Part shown: in pieces, positions 1 through 11,200 of the stretch | Layout of the letters: each line of letters opens with the position of its first letter | Position numbering within the stretch: position 1 is the stretch's first letter | NCBI RefSeq assembly: GCF_017873235.1 | Contig: NZ_JAGGJZ010000002.1 | Coordinates: 1 to 64,000 of the forward strand | Reading direction: 5' to 3' | Length of the DNA stretch: 64,000 nucleotides | Source: Clostridium moniliforme | Lineage (GTDB): Bacteria; Bacillota; Clostridia; Clostridiales; Clostridiaceae | Made by a program: the position numbers and the translations under genes | The notes under the pieces: model-generated | What the model was told of the DNA's origin: nothing | The model's input: the letters and a program-made list of their open reading frames with translations, nothing else | Database searches by the model: none

Positions 1-99
1 GACGAAGTATTTAGAAGTAGAAATTCAGTAGTATTTGATGAAGCTGAAAATAGAATGCATACTATTAAAGCTGTAATGGTTGCAACTGCAGGAAAGTAA
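1..99 (+). CDS. C-terminal fragment of an unidentified protein
   Basis: The open frame runs from base 1 to a TAA at 97-99 and gives 32 residues ending in VMVATAGK. The beginning lies outside the window. I do not recognise the family from this tail. A strong hairpin follows at once, so this is the last gene of its transcript and it converges on the CDF exporter gene. Confidence 0.6.
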   Translation, partial: DEVFRSRNSVVFDEAENRMHTIKAVMVATAGK

Positions 100-121
100 T
101 AAAAGAATTTTAATATATTAT

Positions 122-163
122 AAAAAAAGCAAGGTAATAATTAATTATTACTTTGCTTTTTTA
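122..163. terminator. Bidirectional intrinsic terminator between convergent genes
   Basis: An inverted repeat with arms AAAAAAGCAA and TTGCTTTTTT encloses a second AT stem (GTAATAATT / AATTATTAC). A run of T on one side and A on the other lets it serve the gene tail on the plus strand and the CDF gene on the minus strand. Confidence 0.8.
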
Positions 164-203
164 TTTAAGATATATTTTAATTAGTAATTTTTAAATATAT
201 AAA

Positions 204-1388
204 TTAAACTTCACTATAATCATGATCTATAGTGATTATACAATTGTATTGAGGATGGATTTCTTTTATAGATTCAATTATTTCATTTTTAAGTTTTTCT
301 TCACTAGAAATTTTATTTAAATATTTTGAATTAACAACAATATCAAATATAAGATTTTTTTCATTACCTTCTCCAACAATTCTAAAATCATGAAATGATT
401 TTATTAATGGATTATATTTAATGATTTTAGATACTTCCTTATATGCATCATTAATTTCATCATCAGATAAACAGATAGGATCCATATGAATAACTAAATA
501 TATATTTAGTTTTTTTGAAATATCTCGTTCTGCTTTATCTATAATATTATGAATTTCCATAATATTAATATCAGAAGGAATTTCAGCATGTGCTGAAGCC
601 ATACATCTTCCAGGACCATAATTATGAACTATAAGATCGTGAACACCTATAATGTGATCATAGGATAACATCATATCTTCTATACTTTTAACAAGTTTAG
701 GGTCTGGGGCTTCTCCAAGGAGCGGATTAATAGTTTCTCTAACAAGAGTAAATCCAGAATAAACTATTATAAAAGCTACAATTATACCTATATATCCATC
801 AATAGGAACACTTATAAATTTAGCTGCTAAAATAGATATTGCAACACAACTTGAGCTAAATACATCTCCTAATGCATCAACAGAAGAAGCCTTTAATGCA
901 CCTGAATCTATTTTTTTACCAATGAATTTATTGAACATTGCAAGCCATAATTTAAGAAATATTGAAACAATAAGTAGAAGGAAAGGTATCCATTCAAAAT
1001 TTATTATTTCAGGATGTAATATTTTTTCAAAGGATGACTTAACAAATTGAAGTCCTACAAGCATTACCATAAAAGCAACAGCAAGGGCAGATAAGTATTC
1101 CATTCTTCCATGACCAAATGGATGTTTTTCATCTGCAGGCATGTTAGCCATTTTAAATCCTGCAATTGTAATTACTGATGAACCTGCATCAGAAAGGTTA
1201 TTAAAGGCATCGGCAGTAACTGCAATACTAGAAACTAGCATTCCAACAGAAAATTTTATTATAAATAAAATGAAATTAACAATTATACCAATTACTCCAC
1301 CTAAAAAGCCATAACTGTTACGTACATTTACATCTTTTGTATCCTCACTATTTTTTATGAAGGTTTTTACTAAAAATTTTGAAAACAT
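204..1388 (-). CDS. Cation diffusion facilitator (CDF) metal exporter, possibly Mn2+
   Basis: This is a membrane antiporter that expels divalent metal in exchange for protons. The 394-aa protein has the family signature around residues 58-100 (ADAFNNLSD, then HPFGHGRMEYLSA), about six membrane segments to residue ~225 and a long cytoplasmic C-terminal part. The transport site appears to be D60 and N64 in TM2 and D171 and D175 in TM5 (SVDALGD). Zn exporters such as YiiP carry a histidine in TM5. An N/D-D-D site is typical of manganese exporters such as MntE, so Mn2+ is a reasonable but unproven substrate. The C-terminal ~100 residues exceed the usual ~300-aa length, as in many clostridial members. 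The ATG follows GGAGGGG on the minus strand. It is monocistronic. Confidence 0.88.
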   Translation of the reverse strand: MFSKFLVKTFIKNSEDTKDVNVRNSYGFLGGVIGIIVNFILFIIKFSVGMLVSSIAVTADAFNNLSDAGSSVITIAGFKMANMPADEKHPFGHGRMEYLSALAVAFMVMLVGLQFVKSSFEKILHPEIINFEWIPFLLLIVSIFLKLWLAMFNKFIGKKIDSGALKASSVDALGDVFSSSCVAISILAAKFISVPIDGYIGIIVAFIIVYSGFTLVRETINPLLGEAPDPKLVKSIEDMMLSYDHIIGVHDLIVHNYGPGRCMASAHAEIPSDINIMEIHNIIDKAERDISKKLNIYLVIHMDPICLSDDEINDAYKEVSKIIKYNPLIKSFHDFRIVGEGNEKNLIFDIVVNSKYLNKISSEEKLKNEIIESIKEIHPQYNCIITIDHDYSEV

Positions 1389-1635
1389 TGAAATTTCCCC
1401 TCCGATTTGAATAATATATTTTATTCTATCTTACTGATAAGTATTAATCAAATCTATTTAATTAAACATAAATTTAAAATAAATAATAAATAATTTTTAT
1501 AAATTTATTATTTATTATATTATATAACTATAGTTTGAATAAAGTATTAAATGGCATTATTAATATATAATATGTACTTAAATATGATAGAATGTAATTA
1601 ATAGAAAATTTAAAAATTATTAAGGAGGATTAAAT

Positions 1636-2934
1636 ATGGAAAAGAAATTAGCCACAGAATTAATAGACTTTTTATACAACAGTCCAACAGCATATCATGC
1701 TGCTTCATCAGTAAAAGATATGTTAGATAATAATGGATTTACAGAACTTTTTGAAAAGGATTCATGGAGTTTAGAAAAGGGAAAAAAATATTATTTAGTA
1801 AAAAATGATTCAGCTGTAATAGCATTTAAAGTAGGTAATGGAGATATTGAAAAGGATGGATTTAGAATTATAGGATCTCATACAGATGCACCTGGATTTA
1901 AAATAAAACCAAATGCAGAGATGAAATCAGAAGATCATTATGTAAGATTAAATACAGAGGTTTATGGAGGACCAATATTATATACATGGTTTGATAGACC
2001 ACTTGGAATAGCTGGTAGAGTTATATTAAAGGGAAAATCACCATTAAAACCAGAAGTTAGATTAGTTAATGTAAATAAGCCTGTTTTAATAATACCAAGT
2101 TTAGCTATACATATGAACAGGTCAGTTAATGATGGATATGCTTTTAATAAACAAAAAGATACTTTACCATTAGTAGGATTTGTTAATGAAAAGTTAGAAA
2201 AAGAAGGATATTTAATAAGTCTTTTAACTAAGGAATTAGGAGTTAATAAAGAAGATATATTAGATTTTGATTTATTCTTATATGAATATGAAAAAGGATG
2301 CATAATGGGAATAAATGATGAATTTATATCATCTGGGAAATTAGATGACCAATGGATGGTTTTTGCTGGAATTAAAGCATTAATGAATAGCACAGATATA
2401 GATTCAACTAAAGTTATGATTTGTATCGATAATGAAGAAATTGGAAGCTTAACTGCACAAGGTGCTCAATCAAACTTTATAAGAAGAACATTAGAAAGAA
2501 TTTCAATAGCACTTTCAAAAAATACAGAAGAGTTCTTTAGAGCACTTTCAAATTCATTAATGATTTCAGCTGATTTAGCTCATGCTGTACATCCAAATTT
2601 ACCAGAGAAGCATGATCCAAGCAATAGACCAGTACTTGGAAATGGTCCAGTTCTTAAGATTGCAGCATCAGGAAGTTATTCAACAGAAGGTGTAGCAGCT
2701 GGAGTATTTGAATCAGTATGTAAAGAAGCAAATGTACCTATGCAAAAATTCGTTAATAGATCAGATGTAAGAGGTGGAACAACTATAGGACCAATGTCAG
2801 CAGCAGACCTTTGTATTCCAGTTGTTGATATGGGAGCACCAATTTTAGGAATGCACTCAGTAAGAGAACTTGCAACAGTTAAGGATAATTTCTATACAAT
2901 AGAAGCATTTACTAAATTCTTTAGCTTAAATTAA
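1636..2934 (+). CDS. apeB: M18 family aminopeptidase
   Basis: This is a cytoplasmic zinc aminopeptidase of the aspartyl aminopeptidase family that trims N-terminal residues from peptides. The 432-aa length is normal. Metal and catalytic motifs are visible: GSHTDAPGFKIKP (H82), the SGKLDDQ segment, DNEEIGS with the catalytic/metal glutamates, and a C-terminal GGTTIGP followed by GMHSVRE, whose histidine is a metal ligand. Start ATG follows AAGGAGG at 8 nt. It stands alone between the divergent CDF gene and a double terminator. Substrate preference (acidic versus neutral N-terminus) cannot be read from the sequence. Confidence 0.93.
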   Translation: MEKKLATELIDFLYNSPTAYHAASSVKDMLDNNGFTELFEKDSWSLEKGKKYYLVKNDSAVIAFKVGNGDIEKDGFRIIGSHTDAPGFKIKPNAEMKSEDHYVRLNTEVYGGPILYTWFDRPLGIAGRVILKGKSPLKPEVRLVNVNKPVLIIPSLAIHMNRSVNDGYAFNKQKDTLPLVGFVNEKLEKEGYLISLLTKELGVNKEDILDFDLFLYEYEKGCIMGINDEFISSGKLDDQWMVFAGIKALMNSTDIDSTKVMICIDNEEIGSLTAQGAQSNFIRRTLERISIALSKNTEEFFRALSNSLMISADLAHAVHPNLPEKHDPSNRPVLGNGPVLKIAASGSYSTEGVAAGVFESVCKEANVPMQKFVNRSDVRGGTTIGPMSAADLCIPVVDMGAPILGMHSVRELATVKDNFYTIEAFTKFFSLN

Positions 2935-2942
2935 TATTTAAA

Positions 2943-3026
2943 GGTTATGTTTTTTACCTGTTTATTTTTAAAACATAGCCATATAAAAAGGGGTTACTGC
3001 AATTATTTTGTAGTAGCCTCTTTTTT
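2943..3026 (+). terminator. Tandem hairpins after the aminopeptidase gene
   Basis: The first stem-loop (2943-2980) pairs GGTTATGTTTT with AAAACATAGCC. The second (2989-3020) pairs AGGGGTTACTGC with GTAGTAGCCTCT, with three G-T pairs, and runs into TTTTTT, so it is the real intrinsic terminator. The first shares its AAAACATAGCC arm with the hairpin at 16582. Confidence 0.8.
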
Positions 3027-3235
3027 AATTATAAATACTTAAATAGCAACAAATTAAAAATATTATAAAGAAATTTATACTTTATGTTTTTAAAAAAATA
3101 ATAAAAAGTATAAGTTAAAAGATTAAAAAAATCCTTAGATTAGAAAATTCTCATTTTTATTAAAGAATATTTTAATTTTCCACTGTTATTATTAAATCAT
3201 AAATTAAATAAATGATTTTTAGGAGGAATTTTATA

Positions 3236-3745
3236 ATGGATAAAAATAATAATGTAAATGATAATAACAAGGATACAGAAATTGTAGAGGTAAAAGAGAT
3301 GAAAACAGAGGAAACAAGTGAAAATGTAAATAAAGAAATAAAAAATAAAGGTAATAGATTTAGTAAAAGAAAAATAATAGGTTTTTCTATTTTAGCTGTG
3401 TTACTAGGTGGAATAATTGCAGCAGGAGCTACAATTTATGATTATATGGAAGATAGAGGCGATAATCCTATAGAACAAGCAAAGAAAAAAGTTGAAATGA
3501 AATTTGCAGAAAAACCAAATTATTCATTAGATCAAGCAAAGGAAATTGCATTAAAAAAAATTAATGGAACTGTAGTAAAAGGAAAAGAAGATGTAGATGA
3601 TGGAATTGTAGAATATGAATTTAAAATAAAAGATAAAGAAAATGTATTACAAAAGGTTACTGTTGATGGAAAGACAGGAGCTATAGTAGAGATAGATAAT
3701 CCTTTAAATAATCACAAAAAAGATGATGACCATCATAATGATTAA
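3236..3745 (+). CDS. Membrane-anchored PepSY-domain protein
   Basis: The 169-aa protein has an acidic/Asn-rich cytoplasmic N-terminus (1-40), one membrane helix (~46-67) and an extracytoplasmic PepSY domain (~85-150: YSLDQAKEIALKKI, then VTVDGKTGAIVEI). The C-terminal tail contains a His/Asp run (KKDDDHHND) that could bind metal. PepSY domains are often linked to peptidase inhibition or sensing at the cell surface. The gene stands just upstream of a two-component system, although a terminator separates them, so it could be an accessory or a target of that system. I chose ATG 3236 because AGGAGGAATT lies 6-15 nt before it. An in-frame start at 3212 has no ribosome site. Confidence 0.8.
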   Translation: MDKNNNVNDNNKDTEIVEVKEMKTEETSENVNKEIKNKGNRFSKRKIIGFSILAVLLGGIIAAGATIYDYMEDRGDNPIEQAKKKVEMKFAEKPNYSLDQAKEIALKKINGTVVKGKEDVDDGIVEYEFKIKDKENVLQKVTVDGKTGAIVEIDNPLNNHKKDDDHHND

Positions 3746-3746
3746 C

Positions 3747-3782
3747 AAATAAGAGAGTGGAAAGGTCCCCTCTCTTATTTTG
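3747..3782 (+). terminator. Intrinsic terminator after the PepSY gene
   Basis: AATAAGAGAG pairs with CTCTCTTATT across a short loop and is followed by TTTTG. Confidence 0.8.
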
Positions 3783-3960
3783 CAATTTATATTATTAAAT
3801 TTTTTATTAATAAGTATGTTTTAAATTATATATAGTATTAAAATTATAATTAAAGATATTAATTAATATTATTTTTTATTTCAGTATTGATTTATGATAT
3901 ACAATATAAAAATATTTAAGATTATATATTAATTAAATAATGATTGGAGGGAAAATAATT

Positions 3961-4638
3961 TTGAAGAAGGTTCTTATAGTTGAAGACGAAGAAAATATGG
4001 TTTCTTTTATACAAATGGAATTAAAATATGAGGGCTATGAAGTAGAAGTTGCAAATGATGGAAGAAGTGCAGTTGCTTTAGCTTTAGAGAAGGATTTTGA
4101 TTTAATACTTTTAGATTTAATGTTACCTGGAATAAATGGGCTAGAAGTTTGCAGAAGAATTAGAAAGGAAAAGGATACTCCAATAATTATGTTAACTGCA
4201 AGGGATAGTGTAATGGATAAAGTAACAGGACTTCAAACAGGTGCTGATGATTATGTATCAAAGCCTTTTGCCATTGAGGAATTACTTGCAAGGATGGAAG
4301 TTATTTTTAGAAGAAGTGATAAAGCTATTAAAAAAGAGAAATTAAAATTTAAAGATATAGAGCTAGATATTGAAGGAAGAATAGTTAAAAAAGATGGAGA
4401 GATTATTGAATTAACTAATACAGAATTTCAATTATTACTTACATTTATGAGAAATAAAAATAGAGTTTTAACTAGAGAAATATTGCTAGACAATGTATGG
4501 GGATATAATTCAGAGGCAGAAACCAATATAGTGGATGTTTATGTTAGATATATTAGAAATAAACTAGATAAAAATGAAAAGGAGAAATATATTCAAACTG
4601 TAAGAGGAGTTGGGTATGTAATGAGAGATGAGAATTAA
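3961..4638 (+). CDS. OmpR/PhoB-family response regulator
   Basis: A 225-aa DNA-binding response regulator. The receiver domain spans residues 1-115, with the acidic pocket E8/D9, phospho-acceptor D52 (LILLDLMLPG) and the conserved lysine in YVSKPF. The OmpR winged helix spans ~130-225 (NTEFQLLLTFMRN, then YIQTVRGVGYVM). I take TTG 3961 as the start because GGAGGG lies at 3946-3951, 9 nt before it. The upstream ATG at 3940 precedes that site and would add seven unconserved residues. It overlaps its kinase gene by 11 nt, which implies translational coupling. Target genes are unknown; the PepSY gene upstream is a candidate. Confidence 0.93.
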   Translation: MKKVLIVEDEENMVSFIQMELKYEGYEVEVANDGRSAVALALEKDFDLILLDLMLPGINGLEVCRRIRKEKDTPIIMLTARDSVMDKVTGLQTGADDYVSKPFAIEELLARMEVIFRRSDKAIKKEKLKFKDIELDIEGRIVKKDGEIIELTNTEFQLLLTFMRNKNRVLTREILLDNVWGYNSEAETNIVDVYVRYIRNKLDKNEKEKYIQTVRGVGYVMRDEN

Positions 4639-5728
4639 AGAGCGATATAATAATTTACCAATATTTTGGAAAATAACAATTGGATCTGTAATAGTATTTA
4701 TAGTATTTTTAATGTTTATTACTCTTGCACAAACTTTTTTATTTTTTGACTGGTTTTTAGACCATAAAAAGAAGTATGGAATAAATCTTCATATATTTGA
4801 AGATATATTTGAATCCTATGGATATTTAATTATAGTTGTTTCAATTCTTATTTTAATTATAAGTATATTAGGTGCTTTATTTATATCAAAAATATTACTA
4901 AAAAATATAAGTGAACTTACAAATACAATGGAAGAAATTAAAAGAGAAGGAAGGCTTGATAGAAGAGTTAAAGTGAGTAAAAGTAATGATGAAATTTCAA
5001 AGCTTTGTGTTTTATTTAATTCATTAATGGATGACTTAGAAAGTTCATTTAATAGAGAAAGAAGATTTGTTCAAGATGCATCTCATGAGCTTAAAACCCC
5101 GCTTACAATAATAAAGGGACATTTATCTCTTTTAAATAGATGGGGAAAAGATGATAGAGAAGTTTTAGATAAATCAATAAAAGCAAGTACTGAGGAAGTA
5201 GATAGACTTATAAATTTAGTTAAGACATTGTTAGACATATCTAATTTAGATAAAGTTAATGAAAAAATTAGTGTAAATTGTTATAATAAGGAAGTAGTTG
5301 AAGGAATTTTAAATGATTTTTCTATTTTAAATAAAAACTATAATATTACTTGTAACTACAATAAAATAAAAGAATTTCCAATGAAGGATATACATTTAAA
5401 GCAGATTTTAATAATTCTTTTAGACAATGCAATTAAATATTCAGGAGAAAATAAAGAAATAAACATTAGTTTTGCTGAAAGTTATGAATATAAAATAGTA
5501 ACTGTAACAGACAATGGTATTGGGATACCAGAAGAAGATATTCCTTTATTATTTGATAGATTTTATAGAGTTGATAAATCTAGAAATAGCAAAACTGGAG
5601 GGAATGGACTTGGATTATCTATAGCCAAAAGATTAGCTATAATATATGGAGGAGATATAGGAGTAAAAAGCAAAGTTGCAGTTGGAACAAGTTTTAGGGT
5701 TGTTATTCCTAAAAATAGTCCATTTTAA
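4628..5728 (+). CDS. Sensor histidine kinase (HAMP-HisKA-HATPase)
   Basis: The membrane kinase partner of the preceding regulator, 366 aa. Two membrane helices (~14-40 and ~65-90) flank a very short outer loop (~25 residues), so it probably senses the membrane or a partner protein and not a large ligand. A HAMP linker follows (~90-140), then the HisKA dimerisation helix with phospho-acceptor H153 (ASHELKTPL), the N box (LLDNAIKYS), G1 (DNGIGIPEED), F box (LFDRFYRVDKSRN) and G2 (GNGLGLSIAKRL). All catalytic motifs are intact. The start codon lies inside the last codons of the regulator gene. Confidence 0.93.
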   Translation: MRIKERYNNLPIFWKITIGSVIVFIVFLMFITLAQTFLFFDWFLDHKKKYGINLHIFEDIFESYGYLIIVVSILILIISILGALFISKILLKNISELTNTMEEIKREGRLDRRVKVSKSNDEISKLCVLFNSLMDDLESSFNRERRFVQDASHELKTPLTIIKGHLSLLNRWGKDDREVLDKSIKASTEEVDRLINLVKTLLDISNLDKVNEKISVNCYNKEVVEGILNDFSILNKNYNITCNYNKIKEFPMKDIHLKQILIILLDNAIKYSGENKEINISFAESYEYKIVTVTDNGIGIPEEDIPLLFDRFYRVDKSRNSKTGGNGLGLSIAKRLAIIYGGDIGVKSKVAVGTSFRVVIPKNSPF

Positions 5729-5778
5729 TATTTAAAATATACAAAAAAATATTTATTTGAAAATAATTTCATAATTCA

Positions 5779-5807
5779 TTGACAATGTAAAATAAGGGTT
5801 TTAGAAT
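5779..5807 (+). promoter_or_regulatory. Sigma-A promoter for the EamA/desulfidase genes
   Basis: TTGACA at 5779-5784, 17 bp spacer, TAGAAT at 5802-5807. Transcription would begin near 5814, about 60 nt before the EamA start. Confidence 0.7.
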
Positions 5808-5875
5808 GAGTAATTGGGAAAGGAATTTCTTTAAAAAATCAACTTATGAAATAGAGCAACTGGGGGGTATGGATT

Positions 5876-6805
5876 ATGAAATCATATAAGGGAATTATAT
5901 ATGCAATTTTAGCATCAGCAGCTTTTGGTTTAATGCCTATATTTGCTAAATTTGCTTATTTACATGGATCAAATTCAAACACAGTATTATTTTTCAGATT
6001 TACAATTGCAGCTTTAATTTTATTAATATACTTAGTAATTAATAAGGTATCAATAAAGGTTAATAAAAAGCAATTTATAATACTTTCAATTATTGGATTA
6101 ATAGGATATACAATAACAACTCAAACACTTTTTATGTCTTATAATTATTTAAATGTAGGATTAGCAACTACATTACATTTTGTATATCCAGCTTTTGTTT
6201 GTATATTAGAATATTTATTTTTTAAAAAGAATATGAGCAGGAATAAAGTATTATCATTAATTTTTGCTGGAGTAGGTGTTTATGCTTTAATAGCCTTTGA
6301 AAATAATACACTAAGTACTTTAGGATTATTTTTAGCAGTATTTTCAGGACTTTCTTATGGAATTAATATAATACTTTTATCTCTTAAAGAATTAGAAAAT
6401 TTAGATAATATAGTAATAACAATGTATGTAACTTTTGGAGCTTCAATTGGTATGTTTATATATGGAGAATCAACAGGTTCATTAATAACAAAAATAAGTT
6501 TAGAGTTAGTAATAGCATATATTTTTATAGCTGTAATTTCTACAATAATTGCTATGGTACTTTTATTAAAAGGAATAGAATTAATAGGTCCATCATCTGC
6601 ATCAATACTTGGAACATTTGAACCAATAGTAAGTATAATAATGGGTGCATTTGTATTTGGAGAAGCTATAACTTTTTCATTATTTTTAGGTGGTGCTTTA
6701 ATACTTACATCAACAATTATTTTAGCTAGAGATAAATCAAGTAATGAAACAACTCAGGAAGCAATAAATTCTAAAATTAATAGAAAAATTAATTTACAAC
6801 AATAA
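5876..6805 (+). CDS. EamA/DMT-family transporter
   Basis: A 309-aa inner-membrane permease with ten predicted helices formed by two EamA repeats (~1-140 and ~150-288), followed by a short charged cytoplasmic tail. The second repeat carries the typical end segment [26 protein letters not shown]. Such carriers export or import amino acids, nucleosides or metabolites; the substrate cannot be assigned here. The desulfidase gene follows within about 50 nt with no terminator between, so the two are probably co-transcribed. That pairing would fit handling of cysteine or another amino acid, which is inference. ATG 5876 follows a run of six G at 5862-5867. Confidence 0.87.
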   Translation: MKSYKGIIYAILASAAFGLMPIFAKFAYLHGSNSNTVLFFRFTIAALILLIYLVINKVSIKVNKKQFIILSIIGLIGYTITTQTLFMSYNYLNVGLATTLHFVYPAFVCILEYLFFKKNMSRNKVLSLIFAGVGVYALIAFENNTLSTLGLFLAVFSGLSYGINIILLSLKELENLDNIVITMYVTFGASIGMFIYGESTGSLITKISLELVIAYIFIAVISTIIAMVLLLKGIELIGPSSASILGTFEPIVSIIMGAFVFGEAITFSLFLGGALILTSTIILARDKSSNETTQEAINSKINRKINLQQ

Positions 6806-6854
6806 AAGGTATAAATTTTTGGGGCATAATTTTTTAGAGAAGAGAGGAAAAAAT

Positions 6855-8132
6855 ATGAGGAAAGAATTTATAAAAATATTAAAAAAAGAAATAGTTCCAG
6901 CAGAAGGATGTACAGAACCAATAGCAGTTGCTTATGCAACTTCAATGGCAGTAGAAAATTTAAACGAGCCCTTAGAAAGTATAGATATACTATTAAGTAT
7001 GAATATAATAAAAAATGCTCTTGGAGTTGGGATACCAGGAACAGGAAAAGTAGGGGTTGATATAGCAGCTGCACTTGGAGCGGTTATAAAAAAATCTTAT
7101 AAAAAATTAGAAGTTTTATCAAATTTTTCAGAAAGTGAATTGGAAAAGGCAAATGAACTAATTGAAAATAAAATTATAAAAGTATTTCAAAAGGACACTA
7201 ATGAAAAATTATATATAGAAGTTATTGCAAAGGGAAAAACAGAATATTCTAAGGTAATAATTGCAAAGGATCATACTAATGTTGTTTTAATAGATAAAAA
7301 TGGGGAAAAAATATTAGATAATTTAAGTTCTTTATCAAATAATGAAAATACAGAAAAAGAGGAAAGTAGCGGATTATCTATTGAAGAAATATATAATTTT
7401 GCTAAAGAAATTCCTTTTGATGATATAAAATTTATTCTTCAAGGTGCTGATATGAATAGAAAGGTATCTGATGAAGGGCTTAAAGGTGGATATGGTTTAG
7501 AAGTTGGAAGTAAAATAATAGAAAATAAAGGTTTTAATCTATTTACTAATAATATGGCAAATAGAGTTATTGCAGCAACAGCAGCGGCCTCTGATGCAAG
7601 GATGGATGGATGCTCAATGCCAATAATGACAACAGCAGGTTCAGGTAATCAAGGAATAGCTTGCTCAATGCCAGTAATTGAAACAGCTAAAATATTAGAA
7701 AAATCAGAAGAAGATCTTGCAAGAGCATTAGTTATAAGTAATCTTATAACTATACACTTAAAAGAATATATGGGAAGACTTTCTCCACTTTGTGGTGCAA
7801 GTATAGCAGGTGCAACAGGTGCTTGTTGTGGTATAACTTATTTACTTGGAGGAAATCTTGAAAACATAAAGAGAGCAATAAATAATATGATTTCTGATAT
7901 TGCAGGAATTATATGTGATGGAGCAAAGAGTACTTGTGCATTAAAAATAGCAACTGCAACAAATGCAGCAATACAATGTGCAACACTTGCAATGAATGGA
8001 ATTTCTCCATCATCAAAGGACGGAATAGTATTTGATGATGCAGAAGAAACAATTAAGAATATTGAAGTATTGGTAAAGGATGGACTAAATAATACAGATA
8101 GTACAATACTAAACATAATGCTTAAAAAATAA
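6855..8132 (+). CDS. L-cysteine desulfidase family protein (UPF0597/CyuA-like)
   Basis: A 425-aa protein of the serine dehydratase alpha-chain superfamily (YhaM/CyuA group). Members break L-cysteine into pyruvate, ammonia and sulfide with a [4Fe-4S] cluster. The N-terminal signature [11 protein letters not shown] (C19) and the C-terminal motifs [32 protein letters not shown] and [12 protein letters not shown] supply the cluster and active-site cysteines. I chose ATG 6855, preceded by GAGAGG at 8 nt. A TTG at 6819 would extend it by 12 residues without a ribosome site. It probably forms an operon with the EamA transporter. Serine is a possible alternative substrate. Confidence 0.88.
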   Translation: MRKEFIKILKKEIVPAEGCTEPIAVAYATSMAVENLNEPLESIDILLSMNIIKNALGVGIPGTGKVGVDIAAALGAVIKKSYKKLEVLSNFSESELEKANELIENKIIKVFQKDTNEKLYIEVIAKGKTEYSKVIIAKDHTNVVLIDKNGEKILDNLSSLSNNENTEKEESSGLSIEEIYNFAKEIPFDDIKFILQGADMNRKVSDEGLKGGYGLEVGSKIIENKGFNLFTNNMANRVIAATAAASDARMDGCSMPIMTTAGSGNQGIACSMPVIETAKILEKSEEDLARALVISNLITIHLKEYMGRLSPLCGASIAGATGACCGITYLLGGNLENIKRAINNMISDIAGIICDGAKSTCALKIATATNAAIQCATLAMNGISPSSKDGIVFDDAEETIKNIEVLVKDGLNNTDSTILNIMLKK

Positions 8133-8148
8133 AATTAAAACTTACATT

Positions 8149-8198
8149 AAAACTTAGCAAAGACTAAATTTAAAGTCTTTGCTAGGTTTTATTTTTTT
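8149..8198 (+). terminator. Intrinsic terminator after the desulfidase gene
   Basis: A long stem pairs AACTTAGCAAAGACT with AGTCTTTGCTAGGTT and ends in TTTTATTTTTTT. Confidence 0.85.
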
Positions 8199-8296
8199 GC
8201 AATCATTTAGAGATAATTTTAAATACAGGTAATTATTTTTAATCTTTTGGTAAAAACTATTCTTACAAGTAAAACTTTGCAAAGGAGAAGAGTACA

Positions 8297-11200
8297 TTGA
8301 AAAAGAGTAATTCATTAAGCTGTAGAAAAGATATCTTTAATGAGCTAAAGCTTAGTTTTATTAAAATAAAAGATACGTATAAATATATTAAAGATTTATC
8401 AAATAAAGGAGAGAATATAATTCCAGCTGGAAATTGGCTTTTAGATAATATTTATCTAATTGAAAAAGAATATAAATCAGTGAAGAAAAATATGCCAAAG
8501 GAATACTTTGATAATCTTTTTATAGAGGAAGTACAAAATAAAAAATCTCCTAGAATACTTTTATTAGCAAAGAAAATGTTAGAAGAAACTAAAGGAAAAG
8601 TTAGTGAAAAAGATTCAATTAAATTTATATTAAAGGAAAACGATAAATTAAATATGGGAGAACTTTGGGCATTTCCATTAATGCTTAGAGTAAATATTAT
8701 AACAAATATTGCAATTATATTAGATGAAATAAAGGATATACATAAAAGCAAAATAGAAGGTAGGAATTTAGCCTATAAAATAATATCTTTAAGTAAAAAG
8801 GAGAAAATAAAAGATTTTTTACAAAATAAAACTAAAGATAAATCAAGTATTTTTATTGAGGAATTTTATAAAGTATTAAAGAGTAGTTCTATTTATGATA
8901 AAGATATATATAGTTTAATAGAAAATATCAAAAGAAAAGAAAATTATAAAATACAAAATACATTTAAAGAAGAATTATTGGAAGAAAAGATAGAGACTTT
9001 TATAAATTCTCTTAGAAATATAGATAATATAAATTGGATAAGATTTTTTAATGAAACATCTATGGTAGAAAAAATTCTTTTAAAGGATCCTTCTAAAACT
9101 TATGAGAAAATGGATTTTAAATCTAAGGATTATTATCGTCATAAAATAGAATTAATATCAAGAAAAAATCAAATTAATGAAATAATAATAGCTGAAAAAC
9201 TAGTATTTTTAGCAAATAGAGAAAGGGAAAATGGAAAAACTGGATATAAAACTCATGTAGGATACTATTTAATTGATGATGGCATTAATAAATTAAATGG
9301 ATTATTAGAACATGGAGTTGAAATAAAAAATAAATTTAGTCCTATTAAATTTTGTTTTATAAATATATTAGGTACATTTTTAACTATTGATATTGTATTA
9401 ATTTTAGGTCATTTATTAGGAGCTGAATACAATAGATATCAATATATTGTAGCTGGTGTAATGCTAATTATTCCAGCAAGTGAGATAGTTGTTACATGTA
9501 TAAACTGGATAGTAGGAAAGAAGGTTCCAATAAGGCATATCCCTAAGATAGATTTAAAAGATGGAATAGAAGAAAATCAAAAAAGTATAGTTATAGTTCC
9601 AACAATAATAAACTCAGTAGAAAGTGGTAAAGAACTTGTAGATAAATTAGAGGTAATCTATTTATCAAATAAAGAAGAGAATCTTTATTTTGCAATACTT
9701 GCAGATTTTCAAGATAGTAATGAAAAAGTTAAAGATAAAGATAATGAAATAAATAATTCAATAATAAAAGAAATTAAAAAATTAAATAATAAGTATTGTA
9801 AAGGAGAAAAGGATAAGTTCTTCTTTTTTAATAGAGAGAGAATTTACAATCCACATGAAGGTGTATTTATGGGGAGAGAAAGAAAAAGGGGCAAAATAAT
9901 GGAATTTATTGCTCTATTAAAAGGAGAAAATAGTAAACATACATTTAATGTAATAAGCAGTTCAATAGAAAATATTAAAGATGCAAAATACATAATAACT
10001 TTAGATACAGATACTTTTGTTACAAGGGGAGTAATTAAAAAACTTATAGGTGCAATGTGCCATCCTTTAAATAAAGCAGTATATAAAGATAATAGAGTAA
10101 AAAGAGGATATGGAGTTATGCAACCTAAAGTTTCAATATCCTTAGAAAGTAAAAATAAAAGTAAATTTTCAAATCTATTTGGAGGAGAAGGTGGAGTTGA
10201 TGGATATTCAATAGCTTATTCAGATACTTATGAAGATTTATTTGGAGAGGGTTCCTTTACTGGTAAGGGGATAATTGATATAGATATATTTTATAGAGTT
10301 TTAAAGGATGAAATTCCAGAAAATAGAGTTTTAAGTCATGATTTGTTAGAAGGCTGTTATGTTAAAAGTGCATTAGTTACTGATTGTGAATTTATTGATA
10401 ATTATCCTTCTACATATATGGCAAGTTCAAAAAGGCTAAGTAGATGGGTTAGAGGAGACTGGCAGCTTTTACCTTGGATTTTTTCTTCAAAATTATCTTT
10501 ATTATCTAAGTGGAAGATTTTCGATAATTTAAGAAGGAGTTTATTAGCACCATCTATTTTAATAGGACTTGGAGTTTCTTTAATTTATTTAAATAGAGGA
10601 ATTGAATTAACGGTAATAACATTTTTAGCAGTAATAGTTCCATTTTTATTTACTATTACAGATTTTGTTGTTACTCCTAAAAATAAATTAATAGGAACAA
10701 TTAAAAATATAAAACAAATTTTCTTTATTATAAGTTTTATTCCATATCAAGCTTATAATATGATAGTTTCAATATCAAAAGCTTTATTTAGACTATTTAT
10801 TTCAAAAAATAATTTGTTAGAATGGCAAACTGCTGAGGAAACTGAAAAAACAGTTAAAAATACATTAGGATATCATTACAAAAAGATGTGGGCATCAGTT
10901 TTTATAGGTGCATTATTTATTATTTTAAGTTTTAATTCTTCATTAACCTTTGGTTTTTTAATTAGCATTCTTTCTATAATTTGGATGCTTTCTCCTTTTA
11001 TAGCTTATAAAATTAGTAAAATTAATAAAGAAGAGAGTATTACTTTAAATAATTTAGAAAGAAAATATTTAAGAGAAATAAGTAGGAGAACTTGGGCTTA
11101 TTACGAAGATTTTGTAAATGAAGAAAATAATTATTTAGCGCCAGATAATTATCAAGAAAAACCTTATAAGGGAGTTGCACATAGAACATCCCCAACTAAT

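Noticed and set aside
1962-2393. 143-codon frame on the minus strand
   Set aside because: It is antisense to the strongly supported M18 aminopeptidase and has no recognisable domain or ribosome site.
3940-3960. ATG at 3940 as start of the response regulator
   Set aside because: It lies before the GGAGGG ribosome site that correctly serves TTG 3961.
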